From Fictibacillus sp. b24 (GTDB lineage: Bacteria; Bacillota; Bacilli; Bacillales; Fictibacillaceae), in assembly GCF_030348825.1 (NCBI RefSeq), contig NZ_JAUCES010000005.1:806001-870000 (forward strand): a DNA stretch of 64,000 nucleotides. Reading direction: 5' to 3'. The stretch's first letter is position 1. Every line of letters begins with the position of its first letter. The translations under genes and the position numbers were made by a program. Of this stretch, positions 34,686-43,819 are shown in pieces. A model generated the notes under the pieces. It ran no database searches and was not told the DNA's origin. It was given only the letters and a program-made list of their open reading frames with translations.

Positions 34686-34724
34686 AAAAGACGTCACCTT
34701 CACGAGGTAGACGTCTTTCTTTTT
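34686..34724. terminator. Shared terminator between csbA and the TSUP gene
   Basis: AAAGACGTC pairs with GACGTCTTT, with an inner CCT/AGG pairing; A and T tracts flank both sides. It serves two convergent genes. Confidence 0.9.
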
Positions 34725-35572
34725 GTATGCGAGATCGTTTTTTTAAAGAAAAGAACGAGCATCGTTAACACATAAAGTGTAATTACACCAAGTCCAGCTT
34801 TATCAAAGTGTACAAGTTTAAGGATAACTGAAATTAATATTGTGATGTACAGTGCACCTAAATACTTTTGTATCTGTTCGCTTGTATAGATAGTCGTAAG
34901 CTTTGCACCAAGCTGAGTACCGACTAAAGCGCCAAGAATGAGTAAAATCCCGAGCTTATAATCTAGTTGAACGGATGAGGCATACGTCAAGAATCCAGCA
35001 GTAACAATCAAGAATACACTGACTAAACTCGTGCCTACAGCTTTTCTAGAAGGGAATTTCATTAAAGAGATGAGCATCGGTACCATTACAAATCCTCCGC
35101 CAACACCCAATGTTGTAGAAATGAACCCTCCTGTAAATCCAATAAAGATTGCTTTGATCCAAGAAAAATGAATTTCAGTGGATGCATTCGCTGTATTCTT
35201 GCGTTTTGACTGCTTATAAAGCAGGGAAAGGGCAAAGTAGGCAAGAAGCACAATATAAAACACAGGGATTACTGTATCGTCATACCCCATCTTCTCAAGC
35301 CATACCACAAGCGGATGAGCAATTTGAGTAGCGATAATTCCAACTGATCCCAAAACAGCGGCCGTTTTCCATATAATATTCTTGTATTTTAGATGCGCCG
35401 CAACCCCAGAAACACTCGTCCCGATTGAATACATGAGACTGGTACCAATTGCTGAAAGAGGCGGAATGCCGAACAAAATTAAAACGGGGGTCAGAATAAA
35501 GCCTCCCCCAATACCGAAAATGCCAGAAAAGATTCCGATGCACAAACCTAGCAGTATATAGAAAAATTCCAT
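34700..35572 (-). CDS. TSUP-family (TauE/SafE) anion permease
   Basis: The product has 290 residues and about eight membrane segments in two repeats, each with a Gly-rich stretch (GIFSGIFGIGGGFILTP; GFTGGFISTTLGVGGGFVMVP). TSUP carriers move sulfite, sulfonates or related anions; the substrate is unknown. Start at 35572 follows AAAGGAG. A longer frame to 35674 would translate the REP-like palindrome and is rejected. The gene lies between csbA and uvrB, which are adjacent in B. subtilis, so it looks inserted. Confidence 0.9.
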   Translation of the reverse strand: MEFFYILLGLCIGIFSGIFGIGGGFILTPVLILFGIPPLSAIGTSLMYSIGTSVSGVAAHLKYKNIIWKTAAVLGSVGIIATQIAHPLVVWLEKMGYDDTVIPVFYIVLLAYFALSLLYKQSKRKNTANASTEIHFSWIKAIFIGFTGGFISTTLGVGGGFVMVPMLISLMKFPSRKAVGTSLVSVFLIVTAGFLTYASSVQLDYKLGILLILGALVGTQLGAKLTTIYTSEQIQKYLGALYITILISVILKLVHFDKAGLGVITLYVLTMLVLFFKKTISHTKRKTSTS

Positions 35573-35634
35573 TTTTAAACTCCTTTTGGGGACACACCTG
35601 CTACAATTTCCCCGCAACCCTTGGTACTGCTTGC

Positions 35635-35670
35635 GGGAAATGGGGTCAGACCCCACACAATTTATTTCCC
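35635..35670. repeat. 36-bp REP-like palindrome, copy 2
   Basis: Same organisation as copy 1 (outer GGGAAAT/ATTTCCC, inner GGGGTC/GACCCC). An extra arm upstream (TTTCCCCGCAA, about 35608-35618) can pair with TTGCGGGAAA, making a larger structure. It lies just upstream of the TSUP gene start. Confidence 0.82.
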
Positions 35671-35810
35671 ACAAGCGCCTATCTTTAAGTATAACACTTT
35701 GATTTCTTTCCAGAAACTTCTGCGAATATTTGTTCGTAATTATTAGGTTTTTAGCTAGGTGCTATGCTATAATTTGAGTAACCAGATTTTAGGAACGGAG
35801 GTTCGGTTTT

Positions 35811-37802
35811 GTGAGTCAAAGTCAGATGTTCGAAATCAAATCTAACTATCAGCCACAAGGGGATCAGCCCGCAGCGATCAAGCATCTTGTGGAAAATATT
35901 AATGCAGGGAAAAAGAGTATGACCCTGCTTGGTGCGACCGGAACAGGGAAGACGTTTACGGTTTCTAACGTTATTCAGGAAGTAAACAAACCGACTCTTG
36001 TTATTGCTCATAACAAAACTCTAGCCGGACAGCTTTATAGTGAGTTAAAAGAATTTTTCCCAAACAACGCAGTTGAATATTTTGTATCGTATTACGACTA
36101 TTATCAGCCAGAAGCATATATTGCTCATTCCGATACGTACATCGAAAAAGATGCAAGCATCAACGACGAAATAGATAAACTTCGTCACTCTGCCACTTCA
36201 TCGTTATTCGAAAGAAAAGACGTTATTATTGTGGCAAGTGTGTCCTGTATTTATGGTCTAGGTTCACCTGAAGAATATAAAGACATGGTGATCTCTTTAA
36301 GAGAAGGAATGGAGAAAGACCGCGATCAGCTTCTTCGAGACCTTGTCGATGTTCAATACAACCGTAACGACATTAACTTTACGCGTGGTACGTTCCGTGT
36401 CAGAGGTGATGTGGTTGAAATCTTCCCAGCCTCACGTGATGAACATTGCTTGCGTGTGGAGTTTTTTGGTGATGAGATCGACCGTATAACAGAAGTGGAC
36501 GCACTAACTGGTGAAATTTTAGGCGAACGCAATCACGTTGCCATTTTCCCGGCATCCCACTTCGTTACTCGTGAAGAGAAAATGAAAGTAGCGATCAAAC
36601 GCATTGAAGCGGAACTGGAAGATCGCCTGAAAGAACTGAACGAGGCTGGCAAACTATTAGAAGCGCAGCGACTCGAACAAAGAACAAGGTACGATCTTGA
36701 GATGATGGCTGAAATGGGCTTTTGTTCAGGAATTGAGAACTACTCTGTTCACCTGACGCTGAGACCATTAGGATCCACACCTTATACATTGCTTGACTAC
36801 TTTCCGGACGATTCACTAATCGTGATTGATGAATCGCATGTTACACTTCCACAAATTCGTGGAATGTTTAATGGAGACCAAGCGAGAAAAGGGGTGCTTG
36901 TGGATCACGGATTCCGTCTCCCTTCAGCAAAAGACAACCGGCCATTAACGTTTGAAGAATTCGAGCGCTACACAAAGTTTCAGCATATTTATGTATCTGC
37001 AACACCAGGTCCGTATGAACTCGAACACGCTCCAGAGCCTGTTGAGCAGATTATTCGTCCTACTGGGTTATTAGATCCTACACTAGAAGTCCGTCCGATT
37101 AAAGGACAGATCGATGACTTGCTTGGCGAGATCAATGAGAGAATCGAGCAAAACGAAAGAGTTCTTGTTACAACGTTAACGAAGAAAATGTCTGAAGATC
37201 TTACCGATTACTTTGTTGAACTAGGTATTAAGGTTCGTTATCTTCATTCTGAAATCAAGACGCTCGAACGGATTCAGATCATCCGTGACCTCCGTCTCGG
37301 TGTGTTTGATGTTCTCGTTGGGATCAACTTGCTTCGAGAAGGACTTGATATCCCAGAAGTATCACTCGTCGCTATTTTAGACGCAGATAAAGAAGGATTT
37401 CTACGTTCAGAACGTTCACTCATTCAGACGATCGGACGTGCGGCGCGTAACTCGAACGGTCACGTTATTATGTATGGTGATAAAATTACAAAATCCATGC
37501 AGATTGCAATCGATGAAACGCAGCGCAGACGTCAGAAGCAGATGGAGCATAATGAAAAGCACGGTATTACGCCTACAACCATTAAAAAAGAAGTGCGTGA
37601 TGTTATTCGTGCAACACAAGCTGCTGAAGAAACAGAAACGTATACAGGATCAAAAGCTCCTAAGCAAAAAATGAGCAAAAAAGATCGCGAAGCCTTTATC
37701 GAGCGTATGGAAAAAGAAATGAAAGATGCTGCAAAGAACTTGCAGTTCGAACGTGCAGCAGAGCTTCGTGACCTCATACTTGAGTTAAAAGCGGAAGGAT
37801 GA
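35811..37802 (+). CDS. uvrB: UvrB, excinuclease ABC subunit B
   Basis: The product has 663 residues. Helicase motif [11 protein letters not shown] is near residue 41, the damage-probing beta-hairpin region ([11 protein letters not shown]) near 95-105, DESHVT is motif II, and later motifs ([19 protein letters not shown]) are present. A C-terminal UVR domain (about 623-658) binds UvrC. UvrB verifies damage delivered by UvrA. The start is GTG behind CGGAGGTTC. It forms an operon with uvrA, the stop touching the uvrA start region. Confidence 0.98.
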   Translation: MSQSQMFEIKSNYQPQGDQPAAIKHLVENINAGKKSMTLLGATGTGKTFTVSNVIQEVNKPTLVIAHNKTLAGQLYSELKEFFPNNAVEYFVSYYDYYQPEAYIAHSDTYIEKDASINDEIDKLRHSATSSLFERKDVIIVASVSCIYGLGSPEEYKDMVISLREGMEKDRDQLLRDLVDVQYNRNDINFTRGTFRVRGDVVEIFPASRDEHCLRVEFFGDEIDRITEVDALTGEILGERNHVAIFPASHFVTREEKMKVAIKRIEAELEDRLKELNEAGKLLEAQRLEQRTRYDLEMMAEMGFCSGIENYSVHLTLRPLGSTPYTLLDYFPDDSLIVIDESHVTLPQIRGMFNGDQARKGVLVDHGFRLPSAKDNRPLTFEEFERYTKFQHIYVSATPGPYELEHAPEPVEQIIRPTGLLDPTLEVRPIKGQIDDLLGEINERIEQNERVLVTTLTKKMSEDLTDYFVELGIKVRYLHSEIKTLERIQIIRDLRLGVFDVLVGINLLREGLDIPEVSLVAILDADKEGFLRSERSLIQTIGRAARNSNGHVIMYGDKITKSMQIAIDETQRRRQKQMEHNEKHGITPTTIKKEVRDVIRATQAAEETETYTGSKAPKQKMSKKDREAFIERMEKEMKDAAKNLQFERAAELRDLILELKAEG

Positions 37803-40679
37803 TTGCAGTTGGCAACCAATCAAAACATCATAGTTAAGGGTGCAAGAGCCCATAATTTAAAAAATATAGATATTACGATCCCGCGTGATAAGCTGGTTGT
37901 TCTAACTGGCTTATCTGGTTCGGGTAAGTCTTCACTTGCTTTCGATACGATCTATGCAGAAGGACAGCGCCGTTATGTTGAGTCTCTATCTGCTTATGCC
38001 CGTCAGTTCCTTGGACAGATGGATAAGCCGGATGTTGATTCCATCGAAGGTCTTTCACCTGCAATTTCGATCGACCAGAAAACAACAAGCCGTAACCCTC
38101 GTTCAACAGTTGGTACGGTTACTGAAATTTATGACTATCTTCGTCTTCTGTTCGCTCGTATCGGCCGGCCGGTATGTCCTGTTCATAACGTAGAGATTAC
38201 CTCTCAAACAATTGAACAGATGGTAGACCGAATCTTAGAATACCCTGAGCGTACGAAGCTTCAAATCTTGGCACCGGTTGTATCGGGGCGAAAAGGTGAG
38301 CATGTTAAGGCGTTAGAAGATATCAAGAAACAAGGCTATGTTCGTGTTCGCATTGATGGGGAAATGCGTGAGATATCAGAAGAAATTAAGCTCGAAAAAA
38401 ATAAAAAGCATTCTATTGAAATCGTGATTGACCGTATTGTTGTTAAAGAGGGAATCGCTACTCGTTTAGCCGACTCTTTAGAAGCTGCTCTTAATCTAGG
38501 CGGCGGCAGTGTTGTAGTCGATGTCATGGGTGAAGAAGAACTTTTATTCTCTCAAAATCACGCTTGTCCGCATTGCGGATTTTCAATTGGCGAACTTGAA
38601 CCCCGATTGTTTTCATTCAACAGTCCGTTTGGGGCTTGTTCATCATGCGATGGATTAGGCGTTAAGCTTGAGGTGGACCCGGAGCTTGTTGTTCCTGATT
38701 GGAGCCGTTCTTTACGTGATAACGCGATTGCACCATGGGAACCGATCAGTTCTCAATATTACCCTCAGCTTTTAGAAAGCATCTGTAACCACTTTGGTAT
38801 TGATATGGATGTTCCTGTTCAAGATCTTCCAAAAGATCAGATGGATAAAATTTTGAACGGCAGTAAAGAGTATCTGACGTTTCGCTATAAAAACGACTTT
38901 GGTCAAGTAAGGAAGAACGAAATTCAATTTGAAGGTGTGCTAGGTAATATTCAGCGCCGTTATCGTGAGACAAGCTCTGATTATATCCGTGAACAGATGG
39001 AAGGGTATATGGCACAAAAGCCTTGTCCAACTTGTAAGGGGCATCGTCTCAAAAAAGAAGCACTGTCTGTATTAATCAATGGCAGACATATCGGAGAAAC
39101 AACGGCGCTTTCCATTACAGAAGCAAAAGAGTTCTTTGATAACCTTGAACTTACAAATAAGGAACGTGCGATTGCAAAACTGATTCTGCGTGAAATCGTG
39201 GATCGTTCTGGATTCCTGATCAATGTGGGATTAGACTATCTCACGCTGAGCCGTGCAGCTGGGACTTTATCAGGCGGTGAAGCGCAGCGTATCCGCTTAG
39301 CTACACAAGTTGGATCTCGTTTAATGGGGGTTCTTTATATTCTGGATGAGCCTTCAATCGGTCTTCACCAGCGTGATAATGATCGACTTATTCGAACGCT
39401 TGAAGAAATGCGGTCGCTCGGTAATACGCTAATTGTCGTTGAACACGATGAAGATACAATGCTTGCGGCTGACTATGTTATTGATATTGGTCCTGGGGCA
39501 GGCGCACATGGTGGTGTGATTACATCCCAAGGTACACCACAAGAGATTATGGAAGACCCAGCATCATTAACTGGACAATATTTGTCCGGGAAGAAGTTTA
39601 TTCCGCTTCCGAAAAAGCGACGTAAACCCGATGGCAGATATATCGAGGTAAAAGGCGCAACAGAAAACAATTTGAAAAATGTCTCAGCCAAGATTCCTTT
39701 AGGATTATTTACTGGTGTTACCGGTGTGTCTGGGTCAGGAAAAAGTACGCTCGTAAATGAGATCCTTCATAAAGCTCTTGCGCAAAAGCTTCACCGAGCA
39801 AAAGATAAACCAGGCGCGCACAAATCGATTAAAGGTCTTGAGCATATCGACAAAGTCATCGATATCGATCAGTCCCCAATCGGGCGTACACCACGATCAA
39901 ACCCTGCAACTTACACGGGGGTATTCGATGACATTCGTGATGTATTTGCATCAACGAACGAAGCAAAAGTGCGCGGTTATAAAAAAGGGCGTTTCTCTTT
40001 CAACGTGAAAGGAGGACGTTGTGAAGCGTGCCGTGGTGATGGAATTATCAAGATCGAGATGCACTTCTTACCTGATGTGTATGTTCCATGTGAAGTGTGC
40101 CACGGAAAACGTTATAACCGTGAAACATTAGAAGTGAAATATAAAGGAAAAAACATTGCAGACATTTTAGATATGACGGTAGAGGATTCAGTAGAGTTCT
40201 TCGCAAACATTCCTAAGATTAAGCGAAAGCTTCAGACGATTTTGGACGTAGGTCTTGGATATATTAAACTTGGACAATCCGCTACAACCCTTTCAGGCGG
40301 GGAAGCGCAGCGTGTGAAACTTGCTTCACAGCTTCATAAGCGCTCTACGGGTAAAACGATTTACATTCTAGACGAACCTACAACAGGGCTTCACGTCGAT
40401 GATATCTCTCGTTTACTCGTTGTTCTGCAGCGACTTGTTGATAACGGTGATTCCGTTCTTGTTATTGAGCATAACCTTGACGTAATCAAGCAGTGCGATT
40501 ATTTGGTCGACCTTGGACCTGAAGGCGGGGACAAGGGAGGTACAATCGTTGGAGCAGGAACGCCAGAAGAACTTGCAGAAGTCGAAGCTTCTCACACAGG
40601 CCGTTATCTAGCGCCTATTTTAAAACGTGATAAGAAGCGTATGACTAAAAAGGTAAAAGAAAAAGAAGCAGTAAAATAA
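37803..40679 (+). CDS. uvrA: UvrA, excinuclease ABC subunit A
   Basis: The product has 958 residues with two ABC modules (Walker [10 protein letters not shown] and GVSGSGKST; signatures LSGGEAQR twice) and zinc-finger cysteines (CPHC/CSSC; CEAC/CEVC). UvrA dimers scan DNA and load UvrB. TTG at 37803 follows the uvrB stop directly; the in-frame TTG at 37809 is equally plausible since GGAAGG then has better spacing. A Lys-rich C-terminal tail follows the second ATPase. Confidence 0.98.
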   Translation: MQLATNQNIIVKGARAHNLKNIDITIPRDKLVVLTGLSGSGKSSLAFDTIYAEGQRRYVESLSAYARQFLGQMDKPDVDSIEGLSPAISIDQKTTSRNPRSTVGTVTEIYDYLRLLFARIGRPVCPVHNVEITSQTIEQMVDRILEYPERTKLQILAPVVSGRKGEHVKALEDIKKQGYVRVRIDGEMREISEEIKLEKNKKHSIEIVIDRIVVKEGIATRLADSLEAALNLGGGSVVVDVMGEEELLFSQNHACPHCGFSIGELEPRLFSFNSPFGACSSCDGLGVKLEVDPELVVPDWSRSLRDNAIAPWEPISSQYYPQLLESICNHFGIDMDVPVQDLPKDQMDKILNGSKEYLTFRYKNDFGQVRKNEIQFEGVLGNIQRRYRETSSDYIREQMEGYMAQKPCPTCKGHRLKKEALSVLINGRHIGETTALSITEAKEFFDNLELTNKERAIAKLILREIVDRSGFLINVGLDYLTLSRAAGTLSGGEAQRIRLATQVGSRLMGVLYILDEPSIGLHQRDNDRLIRTLEEMRSLGNTLIVVEHDEDTMLAADYVIDIGPGAGAHGGVITSQGTPQEIMEDPASLTGQYLSGKKFIPLPKKRRKPDGRYIEVKGATENNLKNVSAKIPLGLFTGVTGVSGSGKSTLVNEILHKALAQKLHRAKDKPGAHKSIKGLEHIDKVIDIDQSPIGRTPRSNPATYTGVFDDIRDVFASTNEAKVRGYKKGRFSFNVKGGRCEACRGDGIIKIEMHFLPDVYVPCEVCHGKRYNRETLEVKYKGKNIADILDMTVEDSVEFFANIPKIKRKLQTILDVGLGYIKLGQSATTLSGGEAQRVKLASQLHKRSTGKTIYILDEPTTGLHVDDISRLLVVLQRLVDNGDSVLVIEHNLDVIKQCDYLVDLGPEGGDKGGTIVGAGTPEELAEVEASHTGRYLAPILKRDKKRMTKKVKEKEAVK

Positions 40680-40732
40680 CGAATGAAAAGAGATCAGACC
40701 CAAAATTCCATGTGGTTTGTTCTCTTTTTTTA

Positions 40733-40770
40733 TAAAAAAAAGCACTTCCCTCTAGCGGGAAGCACTCAAC
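40733..40770 (-). terminator. Terminator of the 67-aa gene (and possibly uvrA)
   Basis: On the minus strand GTGCTTCCC pairs with GGGAAGTGC around GCTAGA, followed by a run of T. Confidence 0.88.
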
Positions 40771-40774
40771 ATTT

Positions 40775-40978
40775 TTATTTATATTTTTCCTCTGAGGAAG
40801 ATGAATTCTTCGTGGACTTCTTATCCTTTTCTTCACGTTTTTCTTGTTTTAAGTCTTCCATCGGAATAGGATCGACATTTTGTTCACTTTCAAATTTATC
40901 AAATAAACTTTCTTTATCTGTTTTGTATTGTTCAGGATTGTCCATCTTTTTTTCTTGCTTCTTTTTTGTCTCAGCCAT
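40775..40978 (-). CDS. Hydrophilic low-complexity hypothetical protein (67 aa)
   Basis: The chain is highly charged (Lys, Glu, Asp, Gln, Ser) with no hydrophobic segment and is probably disordered; the tail is KKSTKNSSSSEEKYK. AGGAGTGATG precedes the ATG and a strong terminator follows, so it is a real unit. No family is recognised. Composition recalls small soluble stress or spore-associated proteins, but nothing more can be said. Confidence 0.65.
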   Translation of the reverse strand: MAETKKKQEKKMDNPEQYKTDKESLFDKFESEQNVDPIPMEDLKQEKREEKDKKSTKNSSSSEEKYK

Positions 40979-41083
40979 TAGACATCACTCCTGTTCGTAT
41001 TTGTTTATCCATTCCTTTTTACATGGAACTTTAAACAAATTCTCCTCAAAACGACATTTTTCGTTTAAAATAAATGGGTGTCT

Positions 41084-41284
41084 TTATTTCCATATCTTAG
41101 AAAGAAGTTTATAGATTACATAATTGATTCCAATAACAATTAACGAGCCGAATAGGCCTGCAAGCACTCGATCTGATGTTTTTAGTTCCATAGCATCTTC
41201 TGTTATCACACCGAATATAATGCTAGAGACCATGAGAGTGGACAATACTATAAAGAGGATTCTTAGCGTTTTGATCTGTTTCAA
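41084..41284 (-). CDS. Small two-helix membrane protein (66 aa)
   Basis: Two hydrophobic segments (about 7-27 and 41-62) flank a short polar loop (TEDAMELKTSDR). Translation starts at TTG 41284 behind AAAGGGAG. No conserved motif is recognised. It stands alone on the minus strand between the 67-aa gene and the plus-strand yvl cluster. Confidence 0.62.
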   Translation of the reverse strand: MKQIKTLRILFIVLSTLMVSSIIFGVITEDAMELKTSDRVLAGLFGSLIVIGINYVIYKLLSKIWK

Positions 41285-41463
41285 TGTTATGCTCCCTTTG
41301 GGTGTTTGTTTATGTCATTATGATACGGAATTTTAGAAGTTATGTCGAATGGCTATAGAGATAAAGGAAGTTTGTTTTATGAGGTCGAAGTAAAAAAGGC
41401 ACATGCCTTTTGCTTGCATACCGTTCAGTACATCGTTTTTATCAAAGCAGGAGGTCTTGTTTC

Positions 41464-41766
41464 ATGAAGGAAGGCTCGAAAAAAGCAATTTCAGCACTTT
41501 GTTATTTCAGTTTATTTTTTGCTCCTTTTCTATTTCCGATTGCTGTTTATTTTATAGCAGATGACTCTGAAGTAATGGAGCATGCTAAGAAATCATTTCT
41601 ATCCCATCTGCTGCCAATCATTGCAGTTCCACTCGGCATTATTATTATTTTTGAAACACAATATCATCTTATCGCAATTATTATTAGTGCACTCATTTTC
41701 GGTACCCTGACATTAATTGTGATGATCTGGAATATTGTTAAAGGAATAAAGGTAATCCTATCCTAA
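41464..41766 (+). CDS. yvlA: YvlA-like membrane protein (DUF4870 type)
   Basis: The product has 100 residues and three hydrophobic segments; the text AISALCYFSLFFAPFLFPI and MEHAKKSFLSHLLP fit the DUF4870 family (Tic20-like). ATG 41464 has AGGAGGT upstream; the longer frame from 41410 has no RBS. It begins the yvlABCD cluster as in B. subtilis, where the operon belongs to the sigma-W envelope-stress regulon. I found no clear sigma-W promoter here. Confidence 0.78.
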   Translation: MKEGSKKAISALCYFSLFFAPFLFPIAVYFIADDSEVMEHAKKSFLSHLLPIIAVPLGIIIIFETQYHLIAIIISALIFGTLTLIVMIWNIVKGIKVILS

Positions 41767-41855
41767 CAAACTTTAGTACAAGTAATACCGGAAAGTCTCA
41801 GTCATCTTAGAATCAGCCGACGCCGGTGACGGAATCCAAAAGGAGGCGTCAAAGT

Positions 41856-42935
41856 ATGGAAGAACGAAAAATGATTTTAAACATGCTGAACGAAGGAAAA
41901 ATCTCTGCTGAAGAAGCCGAGAAACTTTTGTATGCCCTTAATGATAAGAAAAAGATGCAGCTGAGTTCGATCGGTTCTCTCAATCTCAAAAAGAAGGCCG
42001 TCAACGGAGCTACTGCTGTAAAAATGCCGACATCCGGCTATAAAGTAGCAAAGTTTTTTGACAGAGTTGTAAAACGTATTAAGACGGTGGACTTTGATTT
42101 GAACTTCGGACCATCCGAACCTGTTCACTACGTGTTTCAAGACAGTCACGTAATGTTTCAATCGATGGACATCGAAGTATACAATGGCTCAGTCACGATT
42201 GTGCCTTGGGATCGAAAAGATGTGCAAGTAGAATGCGATGCACATGTATACAAAGTGCCAGAAGGGTCTTCTGCTAAAACAAAATTCAGAAATGAAACCT
42301 TCTATGATTGTGACGCGACCAAGATGCGTTTTTATTCAAGAAACAAACATCAAAAGGTAAACGCAGTCATCTCGATCCCGAGAGAATCATATGATGACAT
42401 TAAAGTAACAACATTTAATGGACCAGTTAAAATAAGTGATTCTCATGCTAAAACGCTAACCATTAAAACGACTGTAGGAGCCATTGCGATTAACCATTGT
42501 ACGGGTGAGAACGTAAAGGCGACTGCAGCTAACGGTTCGCTGACTTTAAACGATTGTCAGTTTAGAGATGTTGAAGCAGAAACAATGAATGGTCCAGTCC
42601 GACTCACTGTTGATGCGTCACAAGTTCGCTCGGAAACAATCAATGGTTCGATTTATTGCAGGTTTGCCTCTGCTGTAGAGGGGTATGCATCTTTTAAGAC
42701 GGTGACGGGAAAAATAGAAACTGAATTCCCAGAAACCGTAGAGCTTGATGCCGTGTTAAAGACCATTGTAGGTGGATTTGTCTGTGACTTTGACTCAGTA
42801 GAAGTGCGAGAAGAGAAGAAAGAAGTAACACGTAAGTTTCTTTCTTTTATTGCGAATAAAGGCACAAGCTGGCCTCCATTTAAGTTGGAAGCAGAAGCAA
42901 AAACAGGCTCTGTCGTAGTGTTAAAAGCGAAATAG
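41856..42935 (+). CDS. yvlB: YvlB, DUF4097-family protein
   Basis: The product has 359 residues. A short N-terminal SHOCT-like helix pair (residues 1-30, EGKISAEEAEKLLYAL) is followed by a linker and a repetitive beta-strand domain (about 100-310) with repeated NG/NGS turns, typical of DUF4097 beta-solenoids. AAAGGAGGCGTC precedes ATG 41856. The family is tied to the cell-envelope stress response; molecular function is unknown. Confidence 0.88.
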   Translation: MEERKMILNMLNEGKISAEEAEKLLYALNDKKKMQLSSIGSLNLKKKAVNGATAVKMPTSGYKVAKFFDRVVKRIKTVDFDLNFGPSEPVHYVFQDSHVMFQSMDIEVYNGSVTIVPWDRKDVQVECDAHVYKVPEGSSAKTKFRNETFYDCDATKMRFYSRNKHQKVNAVISIPRESYDDIKVTTFNGPVKISDSHAKTLTIKTTVGAIAINHCTGENVKATAANGSLTLNDCQFRDVEAETMNGPVRLTVDASQVRSETINGSIYCRFASAVEGYASFKTVTGKIETEFPETVELDAVLKTIVGGFVCDFDSVEVREEKKEVTRKFLSFIANKGTSWPPFKLEAEAKTGSVVVLKAK

Positions 42936-42949
42936 AGGTGACGTACATC

Positions 42950-43138
42950 ATGAAAAAACTTAAACGTTCGAACGACGCTAAAATCTCAGGAGTATGCGGC
43001 GGTATCGCGGAATATATGGAGCTGGATCCGACAGTAGTCCGGCTTGGAACAGTTGCACTTGCTTTATTTACAGCTGTTATACCAGTTGGCTTAGCGTATT
43101 TTATCGCAATGGCCGTCATGCCTGAGGATCACGTGTAA
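42950..43138 (+). CDS. yvlC: YvlC, PspC-domain membrane protein
   Basis: The product has 62 residues and is a bare PspC domain: KKLKRSNDAKISGVCGGIAEY followed by one long hydrophobic segment. PspC proteins sense or respond to membrane stress with PspA-like partners. GAGGTGACG precedes ATG 42950. Its stop is immediately followed by the yvlD ATG. Confidence 0.92.
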   Translation: MKKLKRSNDAKISGVCGGIAEYMELDPTVVRLGTVALALFTAVIPVGLAYFIAMAVMPEDHV

Positions 43139-43510
43139 ATGAAGAGCTGGCTGGCATCCCTAATTATTAATACGATTGCGTTAATGGTGGTAGCCGGTTA
43201 TTTTGAAGGCTTTCACATTGAAAATATTAGTGCCGCCTTATTGGCAAGCGTTTTATTATCACTGTTCAACGTTTTTCTAAAACCGATCTTAGTTCTTTTA
43301 ACTTTGCCTGTAACTATCTTTTCACTTGGCTTATTTCTAATCGTTATCAATGCGGCATTGTTATCCTTAACAGCAGAATTAATGGGTGACTCCTTCAATA
43401 TTGATGGCTTCGGTATGGCCTTAATCGCTGCCGTCATCATATCTCTGCTTAACATGTTTCTGACCAATTTCGTGTTAGAGCCTTTGAAGAAAAAACGAAA
43501 AAGAAAATAA
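43139..43510 (+). CDS. yvlD: YvlD, phage-holin family 4 membrane protein
   Basis: The product has 123 residues with four hydrophobic segments and a basic C-terminus (EPLKKKRKRK). It carries the YvlD/phage_holin_4 pattern (LLSLFNVFLKPILVLLTLPV, VIISLLNMFLTNFVLEPL). Despite the name, chromosomal members are envelope-stress proteins of unknown action. It directly abuts yvlC, so translation is probably coupled. Confidence 0.92.
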   Translation: MKSWLASLIINTIALMVVAGYFEGFHIENISAALLASVLLSLFNVFLKPILVLLTLPVTIFSLGLFLIVINAALLSLTAELMGDSFNIDGFGMALIAAVIISLLNMFLTNFVLEPLKKKRKRK

Positions 43511-43521
43511 AGAGTAAGAAG

Positions 43522-43548
43522 CATCTCTGGAAACAGAGGTGTTTTTTT
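43522..43548 (+). terminator. Terminator of yvlABCD
   Basis: CATCTCTG (43522-43529), GAAA loop, CAGAGGTG (43534-43541), then a T tract. Confidence 0.92.
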
Positions 43549-43724
43549 GTGGGTAATTTTAAGGCAGGGTAGTAAAACAGGAATACCGTCTAAATGTAAA
43601 AAAGCTTAAATGATGTCACAAAAGATGCATGTATGAACAGCCGTTGAACAAACGTTTGGAGCAAAAAGGATTGCTTTTAACTTAAAAATAAGAAGAAATA
43701 CCCATCATTATGTCGGCTTTTGTA

Positions 43725-43768
43725 GGGATATGGTCCAATTTCAAATATTAGGGGATATGGTACATTTT
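43725..43768. promoter_or_regulatory. Direct repeat upstream of the InhA gene
   Basis: GGGATATGGT occurs at 43725-43734 and 43752-43761, 27 nt apart, each followed by a C-A-T-rich continuation. It lies 60-95 nt before the ATG and may bind a regulator. The rest of the 43549-43819 gap shows no other supported feature. Confidence 0.45.
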
Positions 43769-43819
43769 AGTAGCGTTAAATATCTGAATATTCATATTAG
43801 TCAATCAGGAGGGGACGTA

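Noticed and set aside
35573-35674. N-terminal extension of the TSUP permease
   Set aside because: It runs through the REP-like palindrome; the internal ATG at 35572 has a strong RBS and gives the normal family start.
40683-41114. A 143-codon plus-strand ORF downstream of uvrA
   Set aside because: It is antisense to the 67-aa gene and its terminator, lacks an RBS and has Phe/Ser-rich text typical of a shadow frame.
41394-41411. AAAAGGCA/TGCCTTTT palindrome as terminator upstream of yvlA
   Set aside because: The loop would be only two to four nt and no gene ends just upstream on that strand.
43730-43819. N-terminal extension of the InhA protein
   Set aside because: It would translate the promoter-proximal direct repeat, lacks an RBS, and would hide the clean signal peptide that starts at 43820.
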